The notes beneath the pieces were generated by a model. That model had not been told where the DNA came from and searched no databases. It saw only the letters and a program-made list of their open reading frames with translations. Shown piece by piece: positions 1-12,900 of a stretch of DNA of 64,000 bases (positions within the stretch are counted from its first letter, which is position 1; every line of letters starts with the position of its first letter). The stretch covers positions 20,084,031 through 20,148,030 of the forward strand of contig CM060484.1 of the NCBI GenBank assembly GCA_030544235.1, in the 5' to 3' direction. The stretch comes from Lepturacanthus savala. Its lineage: Eukaryota; Chordata; Actinopteri; Scombriformes; Trichiuridae. The position numbers and the translations under genes were made by a program.

Positions 1-2037
1 GTTCCTTTACTTGGGGGAAATAATGAAGCACTTATAATAAATCACTCCACAAAATATATGGTGCTGGCTTTTAGTGTATCCAAGAACTCTTTATGGGTTA
101 GTGCCGGACTAACATTAACTACAACCCCAAGAACTCTGCAGAAATACCGCCAATATTATAGCATTCACTTGTCTTAGCTGCAAATAATAAGGACTATGTG
201 TATTTCACCAAGACTGAGAGAAGGTAGAAGGTTTAAAACATACAGAATGATGGTTGGAAGGTGTTCATACAGGCATCAAGACAACACATTAAACACTTCC
301 ATCCATGGGAATCCCCATTCACAAAAGGCCTTTGTTACTACATTACAAATAACAAAACAATCCAGCTTTTAGAAGTTTTCTGAAATAATAGAAGCTTGGT
401 TTTTATTTAAATGTCTTGATCTTGAACATCACTTTCGATTTCCCATGAAGGATTCTGACATGTTGGAAATGTCCTTGAGAGACTCAGTTTCATGCTGCGT
501 TCATGTTTTGCCAAATATAGACACAGAAAAATATTTCCTGACGTCCGTGCACACGGGAATGTTTCGTACATAAGGGACAAACATAGCACAGACCAGTAAA
601 ACCAGTATGAACTGCACATTTGTAGAGTTAATGGAGTGAGTGGGTTCATTTTTACAATCAAAGAGGTTTCTGAAAAGGGGCCAGGGGCTTTTTCTGTGGA
701 AAAACATGGATAAGAAAAAAAAAAGATCTTTTGTCAAAATTCTAAGTCTGAAGTGTTCTTGCTTCTTTCAGGTTACCGACCAGCTTTCATTTCAAAAGAC
801 ACACTTAATCTTTTGCAGTTCAGTCTAGTATCGCTTGTTAAATTTGAATAACCATTATCTGCTGCTCCCTTTTTGCAGAGAGGTGAGAAACCTTCTGAAC
901 TCCTGTTTCCAGACAACAGTAAGTCAGAGCTGCAGCTTCAGGATGCAGACACCTGCAGAGTTTCCTGTGGACACCAGATGGCACCAACAAACCCTCCACT
1001 GGAGTCCTGAAGCTATTTACAGAGCAGCTCAAACACTACTGAAACCTGTTGTTTCAGTATCGATCATTGAAGTAAATAACTGTTAAGTATTCTCAGATTT
1101 TTTTTGGCCGATGTTTAAAAGGTCCACAGGTAGACATCCAGACATAAAAATAAAAAAAAATAATTAAAAAGGAAGTTTTTTTTATTTTATTTTTAGCACA
1201 ATTTCGAGACTAAATTAAAAATGTGAAGAATGAAGTAAATGTATAGAGAATGAAGTTGAACTTTGTAGAATAAAGTGGAATCAGTGTGTGCAGAGCGGCC
1301 GACATCGCTGTCAGCTGCTTGTGTTCAGCATCAATCAACTTGATCAATTGTCTTATTAAAACATATCCTCTCTGTGTTGCGCTCAGCTGTTACCATGGAT
1401 ACCGTTGAATCAATCCATTACAGCTATTTCCGTTTGCACAGATGAGGCTACTCTTCTCGGTTTGTGTGTTTTCTACTTATGAACATCAACACAACACATC
1501 GTTTGAGATGCACTAAATCGATTCTGAAGAAGAGTTTCACTAATTGATCTAAAAATGGTGTCATGTAAAAGCAGCTGTATGAGCCAATTTATTTTTTATT
1601 AATCATAAAATGTCAAATGTATTTAGACTTTATTTTTGAAAAACAAAAAATGTAAAAAAAAAATTTTCTTTTCCTTAACTTTATATCTGACTCTAATTCC
1701 ATATGACAGCATGAAACTAAGCTGGTTAGGTTAGCTTAACATCTGGTCTCAGGTAAAAAAAAACACTCACCTACCAGCACCTCTACAATACATGTTGTTT
1801 GTTTAATACACACAAAGAAGTGTAAATATGAGGAGTTGTGTGCAGGACTGTTTGTCGGCAGCAGAGGTGCTGGTGGCAGGTTTCACATCACTCTTCAGGT
1901 GTAGATTTATATTATATTTCTCACAAAAACATGAGACCAGTATCAATCTCTGCATCAGTTTTACTCCTGGCAGGAAGTGAAAACTCAAAACTTTTCCTCT
2001 GAGCAACTTTATTCTACAAACAGTCAGTGAGTCTCAC
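1..2037 (-). other. pde8b intron 3 (partial)
   Basis: This is intron sequence downstream of exon 3. It is AT-rich with A and T runs and only short chance open frames. I saw no PDE8B exon, no RNA gene and no recognisable transposon end. Confidence 0.6.
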
Positions 2038-2228
2038 CGGCAGACAGCTTCAGACTCAAAGTAGCGTGAGTGGCGTCCGTCGATGACGATGATCTCATGG
2101 TGCTTGTCCAGGAAACACTCGACGGCAGACTCGGGTGTGCGGGCGATGTTGCACCTGAAGCCGGCGCGGTCGCAGGCCCACCAGAAGGCATCGCTCTGGC
2201 TGTCCTCCTTGGCGAACACCAGCAGGAC
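2038..2228 (-). CDS. pde8b: pde8b coding exon 3, start of receiver-like domain
   Basis: This 191-nt exon encodes residues 115-177 plus two bases of the next codon. The acceptor is GCAG|GTC at 2229-2230 and the donor CCG|GTGAG at 2037-2036 (phase 2, splitting an Arg codon). The peptide VLLVFAKEDSQSD, then WWACDRAGFRCNIARTPES and CFLDKHHEIIVID, is the first half of the PDE8 REC-like domain. In the family an SIR/SIRATN-type segment follows; I see no match to it between 1 and 2037, so the next exon lies outside the window. Confidence 0.94.
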
Positions 2229-3515
2229 CTGCGGGGACAGGAGGGAGTGGACGCCTGGGTGAGACACCGCTGCTGCTACTACGGTGATAATTATAGAATA
2301 TCGATGTTAGTAGGTCTGCACAATATTTACCACTCAGACAGGACATTCTGCAGAGCGGCAGAACCAGACGTCTGCTGCAACATACAGTCCTGACTCTGAG
2401 GTTACAACACCACCAGCTCACTGGCATTTACTACGACTGTTTCTCAACTTTAACATCCAGAAAGTTGCACTTAGATTGAACTTATTACAAAACCCTCAGC
2501 TGTTCATGAAATGTGTAATTATATATTTATTTTTTATTGTGTTAAATGTTGTGATTTAATATATCACAGCACCTATTTGAATCTTTTGATAGTCTGTGAT
2601 ATTATAGTGCAAATATGGATTAGATAGATGGAATCTTAGTGAGAAATATGCAAAAGAAACTTGATATGAAAATGAGAAGCTTCATGAAGGAGATAAATCA
2701 TTTATAATGTTTCATAAAATCCAAAACAGAAAAAGGTTGTTGCTGAGGTACAAAAAGTTATTACTATTATTACTAAACACTACTTTGCTTATTACCAATT
2801 TACTGCACAACTCAAGACACTGATGAGAATAGCTCATTACAATTAAACAGTGATCATGTGAAGAATAAAGTTTGATTGATTCTTTTTCTATTGAAATCAC
2901 AAGCTTAATATTATATATTCATATATACAGGACCAGGCAACCATATAAACAGATGTTTACGTTCTCTTGAATGAGAAAGTGTCATACTAACTTTTAGAAC
3001 TTTTGTATAGCTCATTACTGGACCTAATGGGATAATTCTTAATAAAAAAAAAAAAAAAAATTGAAATTCTACTGAAGACATGTTTTAAGACATAAAAACA
3101 CACTTTGCATGATAATTTGTGTCCGGTGTGTTTTTCTTCCTGCACACAAGACGTTTCCTCCTTCTCGGTTCTTAGTGTTTATGCACTGGACGCTTCGAGT
3201 TTCCACATCACACTTTCAAACCTGGCTTCCAAACAAGCTATGTGATGTCACAAATCCTGCTCGCCGGTCATCGCACACTCTAAACTGAGACTGAGCACAG
3301 AGAGCAACTTTCCAACTTCAGCAGATGAACGTGAAAGCAAACTCTGCACATACATCATTCTGCATAGACGAGTCAAGGAGCAAGAAGCTTTTTTTTTTCT
3401 TTTTTTTTGATTGTAGGGGACTTTAATGTTTTTTAAATGTAGGAAAAAGTCATTAAATCCTTGCCCAGAGAAGGCAGATGGTGGTTTTGTTCTGTGCAGA
3501 GTTTGCATGCTCTCA

Positions 3516-3552
<37 letters not shown>

Positions 3553-3921
3553 ATATGTGCACTTCCTCTCTTGGTCCCCAGACTCATGCAAACCTCAGGG
3601 AGCTGCACACAACTGTCCATATTCTGACTGAGTTCATATATCTGCCTCTCGACTTTTTGTTCCCTGCACGCTGGGACAGTCCAGCCCTGCCATGACCCTG
3701 AAGAGGGGCTTTTAAACAACAGACATGTAACGTGAGGCTGACGCTTTCTGCACAGCACATAATCACAAATGAATCCTGTGTTTCACACCAGCAGACATGA
3801 AGCCTGTGGAGGAGTGTGGACACATGTTTTTGATCCCATACTGAGTTCTGACCACGAACACATCGCAGCCTGCACTAGAGCGCTAGAGAGGAAACACAAC
3901 ATGGTTAAAGAGGCACATAAA

Positions 3922-3998
<77 letters not shown>

Positions 3999-6900
3999 GC
4001 AGCAGCCAGAAGCAACAGTACTCAGCTCTGCCTCACAGCAGCATCACCTCCTGACTTCCTCTAAGGACAACAAAGGATAGAGTGACACCAGGAGAGCATG
4101 GAGGTGCAGAGGAGAGAGACAGAAAACAGAGAAAAGTCTCTCCTCACACTTCCTGCATGGTTTTGAAATGAGAAATAGAGGAAGAGAGTAGTTCAGGGTG
4201 TGAATTTATATCTCTGTGGAGTCGCTGAGAACAGACAGAATTTGTAGAAAAGAGGGCAGGTGAGAAAAGATAAAATGTCAGGAGCAGGAGATGTAAAAGA
4301 AGCGGACAGAAGGAGAAAATGAGGTAGTATTGGTGAGTGCCTGTGAAAGGTCCACAGTCTTTGATCCCATGCTGGCTTGTGTATCCATGGCACTGGTTTG
4401 TGTAACCATGGTGCTAGCATGTGAAATTCCACACACGCAGCGCCCAGTCGACCCCGGGACGACGCCGACCGCACACATCTCTGACCTGCCACCCAAATAT
4501 GTCACCAGCGACGGGCCTGGTAGGAGGCGCCGCTGGTCTTAATACTCGTCTGATGTACAAACAGTCAAACACATGGCTGCTGCACTCCATCATGCCGCCG
4601 CCACAACTGTCGCATGTGTAACTCACGGCTAATGAGACACGAATGAACATACGTTTACACAATTGCCACATTCACATTCGGAGACTAAAGATCTTAAAAG
4701 TGAACATTTAAACAGTGTTTTTTGTTTTGGAAACACTGTTCAGTTGAAGCTTATCCTGACTTCTGCTGTTGCTGCGAGCCGACTCACATTTTCACAGTTC
4801 AGAGGTTAATCTGCCATGTTTGCACACCCGGGCCAGATGCCATCTAAAGTTGAGACATTCACAAACACAGCGAGGTGTCATTGGGCCAACGAGCTGCGAG
4901 CACTTCATCTGTACAGCAGCGTAACAGAGTCTCAGCCTATCACAGGCAATCTATGAAGGTGAAGGAGGGACAGAGTCTATGTCTGTCTGCTTTTCTTCTC
5001 TATTTTTATGCAGTTACAAGATGAAAACCTTTTAACTATTTGCTCGAAATTATTAGTAACCTATAAAATATGAGCTCATTACATGAGTCAGTGCTGCTGA
5101 GCGTATAAAGAATGTTTGAGGACAGAAGTGTCATAAACGGAGCGATTACAAGTGATAGTTTGCAGAATTGCTTTTGTTTTTTCTTCACAGTCAGGAGTTT
5201 TTGATCCGACGCACCTGTCCGTAAAACCTCACGCTGCGCTGGAACCTGTAGTGAATGTAAAATGTGAAGAAAACAAGACGTGATCTGTTCTCTAAGCATG
5301 TGACGGAGGTAAAAAGCTTTGTCCTGAGTACAAATGGATTTTGTTGATCGAAAGGAAGTGAATCCATGACCGTTTTGATGATTTATCAGTATGAAATGCA
5401 GAATTTGTAATTTTCTGCTGTCTCAATCAAAAAAAGAACAAACATTTAATTAAATTCCTCTGGATAAAGATAGTTAATAAAGTTTAAGATCTAAAAAAAG
5501 TGTAACATAAAAAGTAGGCTTAAAACTGTAAAAAAAATAGTTTATTAAGATTTGAGGTTGTTTAGGTTAAAATGAATGCTAAATATGAATTTCTATGTAT
5601 TGGAAACCTTTGGGATCGTGAAAGTACACAACTGAAGTAAAAATTTAACACAGTTTATGTCATTTTTATTCCATATTTGGGATTTAAGTAATAAAGTTAA
5701 ATAAAGTTAAATGTCAGTATCAGTTGTTTTTTCTCAGTCTTCTATGACAATTTGGGGTTTTGGGCTTTTTCTTGGACAACTCAAACTATATAAAGAGAAA
5801 GTTGATAAGTCACATTTAGTATTTTTAAAGTAGTGTTTTATGACACTAAGACTGTGTCATTTAAGGCTACAAAGACCTTTAGATATGAATCAAGCCGTTA
5901 ACTCTTTGACACAAACTCCTACATCACAACAAATGTCCATTTAAGATCGTTAGACTTCTGCAGTGAATTTGGACAAAAGCTTTTCAAGGATTTATTACAG
6001 TGCTGGAGGAAGGGAGAGACTACTTTTACTTTTAAGAAGAGGAATTCTTTTTTTTGAAAATAACCAGAACAACAATCGAATCCATCATTACAAATATTAT
6101 ATCATGTTCCTCTCAGGTTTTCCTCAGTCAAAGTTCAGTCGTCTCCTGGGGTTACACAGCGGGCAGCGAAAGGTTAAACTAAAAAAATGTTTTTTAGTTT
6201 TTTTTCTTTTTTTTTGCCAACAAGAAATACAGACTGTAAATGCAGGAATCGGACATATAATAATATACATGTGTGTGTTATGTTGTCTTCACTTATCTAT
6301 GTTGCAAGTGAAGCACATGAATCATGAGATAAGTGGAATGAGGTGGCATCTGGAGCGGCTGAAGCTCTCCAGAGCTGTGAGGCAACGGTAAACGTCAAGG
6401 AAAAACTTGCAATACATAACTCTCTCTCCTGCGGAGCAGGTTTTATCTCCTTCTTTTCATCTCTCGGCGCTCGGTGGAAACGGGGAGAGGGTTGGGTCAC
6501 GGGGCCAGCAGGAGGCTGGAGGTACGACTTTTAGTGCGCGCTGCTTTCAGAGAGAAATTTTAGGGTTTTACGGGGTATGAGACAAGGTCTTAGAGAGCTT
6601 TTTAATAAAGCCACCTGGTCCCTTCACCTGCCTGCGTGCTGCCAGAGATTCCTGGTGTGATGTTATTTGGCCATGGCGAACACAGGAGGAAGAGGAGAGT
6701 GAAGGGATAGAGCAGGATACTGTAGCTCAGCAGGAACATGAGTGGCATGCCAGGCCTCTCACATCACCGCACAACCCAGCTGAACTCAGAAACCCCTGGA
6801 AATCAGTCAAAACGGCACAGCTCAAACCGAAGCAAATTAAATCAAAAGCAATAAACAAGCACCTAATAAAGTAGCCGATTCCCGAGGTGGAAGCTGCCAG

Positions 6901-9900
6901 AACAGAGGAATGCTTTGTGCATCCACACTACCTGCATCCCAAGCAGCTGGTAACCTCCAACACTCTTGTTTTCTTTGTTGCATAAGAGCAAATCTGACTA
7001 GCACACGGGCCTAATCTTCAACCGTAGGATGAGCACAGACAATCCCTGACTCAACCCTGTCTAACCTCGCAATATTCCAAAATTCTTTGATATAGAAGAT
7101 AAGATCGCTGCAGGATGAGAGGAGGCGGCTAGAGGTGAACTCTGCTCATCCTTCGCACAAATAAAATCAAACTTCCAAAGTTGTGAAACAAGGAAACTTA
7201 ATGAAACATTTCAGTAAATAAATCGAATTTTGTTTGGATGTTTTGGTCCATGTTTTAGTCCATATTAAGAGAATAAAATACAAATTCATAGTTTGTTCTT
7301 ATACTTATAATACTTTTACCTGGTTTAAACAGATATTGATGTGTATGTTTTTAGCCTAAAAAAAATCATATTTCTTTAATATTAGTATTACTATAATTGT
7401 TATATTTATTCATCATAATGGTTTACTTAATAGTGTCTTTTTATATCAAATTTAACTTCTTTTCTTTCTCTGTTTTACTATTATTATTGTTATTATAGCT
7501 TTTAACCCTTCTTCATTGCATTTGTATCTTTATTTTTTTGTGTGCATTAGTCTGAAATTGTTTTTCTAGTCTTGTTCCGTCTTATTATTGGCTCGTTATC
7601 TGTGAAGGAGTCTGAACAGCAATAACCTCTATGAATGGTGCTATATAAGTGAAGTTTGGCTGATTCATATTCACAGAAAATCTGAATAAAACTTAAAATA
7701 TACCAAGAAAACATTCCTCCTTATTTAACTGATAGGCACACAAGTTAAAGACCTTTGGACAGTTGGGTGCAGTCGGTTCATTAGTTGTTCCTTTCAAAAC
7801 ATAATCACATGTTAACCTCAGGGTACAGCAGGGTTTAAAATAGTAATAGTAACATATTTAGTATAATAGAATTATATCAAAGGTTAGCTGGGAAACTCAA
7901 TCTGGATGAATTTAGGGCCTAATTTTGTAGTTGAGAGAAAAGAGACAGAGATTTATTATGCAGACATACAGACCTGATTCTTATTACTGAGAGATTTTCC
8001 TTAAAGGACAAATAGATTGATATGTGTTGGACTCAACAGTTCTGCTGATGTTCCTGTACTAAACCAATACAATCTGTTAATATTAAGACACATGATTTCA
8101 GGGAGAGCTGCAACTAACAACTATTTAGTCAATTAATATTGAAGTTTCAATTAATATTGAGTCAATTAATCCATACATTATTGAAACAATTAAGCGGTTG
8201 TTTAGTTCATAAAATGGTGTAAAATGTTGATCTGAAAGCTGAAGATTCAACCTAAAATGTTTTTTTCTGTTCAAACCAACAGTCCACAAACCAAAGATCA
8301 TCAGTTTACTATTATAGAAGACTAAAGAAACTGAAATAATAAAATTTTAGAAGCTGAAACCAGAGAATTTGGACATTTTTCTTCTTAAAATTGACTCATA
8401 TTGATTATCAAAATAGTTGGCGACTAATTGACTAATCCTTGCACCTCTAATTCCAGATGTTACGAAACTCCTGTTTCAGTCTCACCTGAATCGGCTCCTG
8501 AGTGAGTCTCATAGGTCCGATGCATTCCTCTGTAGCTGAAACCTGCGGAGAAGCAGAAAGATGAAGACGCGTGAATCGCTGTCACAAACCTTCAAAAACA
8601 CAAACACACACACACAAAAGCGAACACTTCTTACCATTTTACCATTGATATCCACCAGCATTTTGGTTTAGCATATTGTTCCCCCCCTGCAAGACCTGTC
8701 TGTCCCTGCTGCTTTCAGAGGAAACTACTCAACACAATCGCTGAATAAAACTGAAAATATCTGTTTTACTCCAGAAAGGTTCTGTTCTCCCCTCTGCTGC
8801 GCTGTGGACCAAAGATATTCAGATGCAGTATTAGCGGCTCAGAGTGAAGCTGTCCACTGCAAACCTCTTTAGAAGGAATTAGCAGCCAGCCAAGGGAACT
8901 CACAGGTTTACTTGCATAATCCTCCTGCAGGAGCAGCACATACTGCTCCCTCTATACCTTTGTTTTGCAGCCTGTAGGGCAGTTTCAACAGGCTTCTTAA
9001 CCACATGCGTCATTCCGGTGTGAATAAGCAACTCGGCTACATGTGCAACCTTTAAGCATATGCCCACACAGATGCTTCGGATTTCGGTTATTTTTGAGCA
9101 AATTATGTTTTTGGTGAGTCATTTTTCTCATTGGAAGTTGTGTCCCAGAATATGCGGTTTAAGCCACACGCATGTTGATGAAGCCACAGGGGAATGTCCG
9201 AGTATTAAGGACCGTCTGCAGCGAGGAGAAACATCCAGCCACAAAACAGGAGAGGAGATAAGGAACAAAGGCTGGTGGGGGATTTCAGTTAATTCTACTT
9301 GAGGCATGAGCTCCGCAATTATGTGTAGTACGCACAAACTCTACTCAAACACTCACACAGAACCGTATGACTAAAGCAGTGAGGTTGAAACGGGGCGGTG
9401 ACTCAACCACTAGTCAGTATTATTTATCAGCGGTTACTCTGTGTAATGCTGGACGTGTTTAAACCCACATGTAGTCTCAACTAACCACAGCGACCACTGG
9501 AATCAACGTCACCGGCCTCTCTGTGACACACTTCATCGGCCTAATTTAGGCAACTGTGCATCGGCAGGTTACTTTAGGCACTAATGTATTAATAGAGCAA
9601 TGTTGATAATAATGTCAGACAAAAAAGTCAAACTGTGACCCTCATCCCAACACAAATCTGTTTATCACGACACAAATTAAACATAAGAAACCAAAGAGAT
9701 TCACAGATAGATCAGATCAGGCTACCGAACTCCTTAATACTAACAACAGAATGAATGAACAACTCTACAACACAGATACTGGATCCAGAAACTAAACACT
9801 AAACATCCATCTGGATTGAACATAGAAAATGGAAAAATTAGGTGATTTTTCAATTCTGTACAGTGTCACAGAATGGGACAATAATAAATACAAGACATGA

Positions 9901-12900
9901 AATTGGCTATTTTGACTTGATTAATCGATCTTTAAGAAGAAAATGTCCAAATTCTCTGGTTCCAGCTTCTCAAATCTGAATATTTTCTGGTTGCTTCTAT
10001 AATAGTAAACTGAAAAATAGAAGGGGTTGTGGGTTGAGGACTGTTGGTTTGGAGATATAAAATACATTTTAGGTTAAATCTTCAACTTTGGGAAACACTG
10101 ATCGACATTTTACACCATTTTATGAACAAACAACTAATCGATTAAGTGTTTCAATAATCAATAGGTTAATCGACTACCGAAAAAGTTGTTAGTTGTTGCC
10201 CAAATCATTTAACATTCCCATTATCTAAAACCCCCAACATGTTTAATTAATCAGTTAGTTGGTCCATAATAAAACAGTGAAGAGTCTATTTTTTTGTTCT
10301 GCCCAAAAGTTTACATCTGAAGTATATTTAGTAGTTAACTACTGTCAGAAGACAAATGAAACCAGAACATCTGACAACTAGAGAAGATAGCATTTTTATC
10401 TTAATTCTTTGATAAAATTACCATACCATTCAAATGGCTTGTTATGGTGCCATAAAACCAGAAAAGAAGAAGTTCTGCACATTTAGATCTATGCAATTGT
10501 TTTTTTTTTTTTTTTTTTTATAATCAGTTAAATCAGCAGTATTGGTCACAGCTGTGCTGTGTTACTGAGGCTAAGCTGGGAGTTGTAGTTCAGCACAGTG
10601 TGTAGTCCTCTTGATTTGCATAAACAACATAGACAAGTAGAAAATAGAATTCAAAGTAAATGAACCTGTGTAATTGTGTAATTTAACTGAAACAATTCAT
10701 CCTTCAACCTTTGTTTCAGTAACAGCAGCAGTTACTTCAAAGTCATAGCCCTATTTTAAAAAAATATGTCAAGGTAACAAACAAAATCAAGCCCAGTAAT
10801 TGACTAATTATTCAATAATTCTATGAATGAATCACACACACAGACTCTCCCATGTTGTTGTTGACTTTCACCTTTCGAAGTTTAAGTTTGTAAGTTAAAG
10901 TTTGTTGTTTAGTTTGGTTAATTTAAATCTGATCCAATTTTAATATGAAATCCAAAAAATGTTTTGGACATTTTCATAACATCCCAACTGTGATATGTCT
11001 CAGACTTTTTTCTCTACCAAAAATGAAATGTTGAGGCATCACAGTATCAGAGTGTTGTGATGTTTTAGCGCTGTTAAAGGTCCTGCATGGTAGAAAAGTA
11101 GATGTATCTTTTTCATCATAAGAACGTTTTCTATAAATTCTATCCAGTGGTTCAAAACCTTCAATATACAGAGAAATGCACACAGTCCAGAAACTGAGCC
11201 TTAAAACAAGCTGTCAGGTCTTCTGTGAAGCTGTAATGTCACAACTACACAGTCCCCTTTAAATCACGAAGGCTTCAACTTTTGTCATAGAGCAATATAT
11301 ACAGTAAACCTAAAGAACATGATTCATTTGTTCATGAAAATTGATATAAAAGCTAATGGAGCAGATCCTCACACTTTGGATCAGTTTGAGGCCACAAAAT
11401 GTGCAGAGAAAGGTCAGAACTAAGATTTTATTACCATATTACCAAACCTGAACCTGATGGAGGTGTCAAAAGCTTCTACAGATTTGTGTTGTTCTGGAGG
11501 CTAATTGCCTACATGTGTGTATGTATTTAATTTGCAGGACTTGTTGACTGAAACACATGACTGAAACAGGAGTTTGGCCAGAACTAAGCCACTAAAGCTT
11601 TGTTTAATAAACTGAAGGTTAATTAATTATTTGATTTAAAAAATATAGGAGAAAGTTGTAGATGTTATTTATACATACAATTTTTATTGGTCCATCCTAC
11701 TTGAGATCAAATTGTGCTGAATGTGGCCGATTGACTAAATTGACTTTGACTGCCTCTGCTTTAGAGCTTTAGGAGCAGCTGTGTAACAGGGTGTCGAACC
11801 CTCTGCTCAGACTCTGAATGTGTTTGTATGGAGCTGCAGGTGCTGGAGAATCCAGTGGATACAGGCGCTCTGTCTAAGGGTCTTTGTTGACAATAGCAGA
11901 CTTGCGGGATGGTGTCATCACTGTCATGTGGACCTCACATCGCAGTTGTTGTTTGTCTCTAAGAGACTCTTGGCGGTCTGGACAGATCTAACAGGTCTAA
12001 CGGGGCTGAGCTGGGTCAGTGAGGGGGACCAGCAGCATCTGGACATTCAGTGTTGAAGATAAAAAGCCTTGAAGTGACTGAGAAGACACAAGGGGGCTTA
12101 GGAGACTAGAAATACTCAGGTGCTCCTCCGATACGAAAAATAGCAGAGGAACTCCACCCACAGGTCTTGATAAGGCTCCACCCACTGAAGCACCTATGGG
12201 TGCTCATTTTAACCTTTGTTCTACACCCTGTTACTATGCCCTGACGAAGGACAATAGGGCTCTAACACTTCGGCCCATGTGGTTTTAAACATATGCTTCC
12301 CTTAGCCGTTCACAGCTTTTTTTCTTATCTTGGAGCGCCTCTGCTAATTGCTTTCTTTTTGGGACTGAATCATCGCTGGTTGCTTCAGTGACAACAAGAA
12401 TCCAACGATGTCAGAGGGGTTGAGGGTTTTTGGCTTCATGAGAAAATGCTGTTTCTTTGAGCTCTGTGCAGCCAGATGTGAAACAGAACAGGAAGAGACT
12501 GAAGTGGACAGCTCAGTAATCACAGATCTGGACGGAGATCAGTCAGCGGTTCAGGGTGAAGAGGTAATGGCGGAAGCGCCGGAGGAAGTTATCATAAGAC
12601 ACCAGCTCTTATTAGAGGAGGTGACGAAGACCACTCGGAAGATTTAGGATGGACGGACGAATAAAGAGCCTCTGGGGAGTTAAAGAAGGGCGAAGCGAGA
12701 AAGATGTGGAGGAGAAGGAGAAAAGTTTGATTCATGAGGGCTGAGACAGATGAGAAGAACAAGAAAGAGGAGAAACATTCAAATGAGAAGTTAGTGTGTA
12801 GAAAGAGGAAAAAGAAGAAAAAAAGAAGAACTAAACAACAGTGAAAAGCCTTAATGTAATTTCCTTGTTGAGAGCATTGCAGACGCCTGATTTACAGCAG

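Larger units (their letters stand above)
2229..8485 (-). other. pde8b intron 2
   Basis: This 6.3-kb intron is AT-rich. It holds a TC run (about 3518-3548), an AC run of 36 repeats (3923-3994) and most of one hAT-like MITE copy (8103-8449). The open frames here lack protein-like composition and are driven by the repeats. I see no further gene. Confidence 0.65.

Noticed and set aside
5963..6391. 142-codon open frame on the plus strand in pde8b intron 2
   Set aside because: The product is Phe/Leu/Lys-rich from T and A runs, has no domain I recognise, and lies inside the intron of an identified gene.
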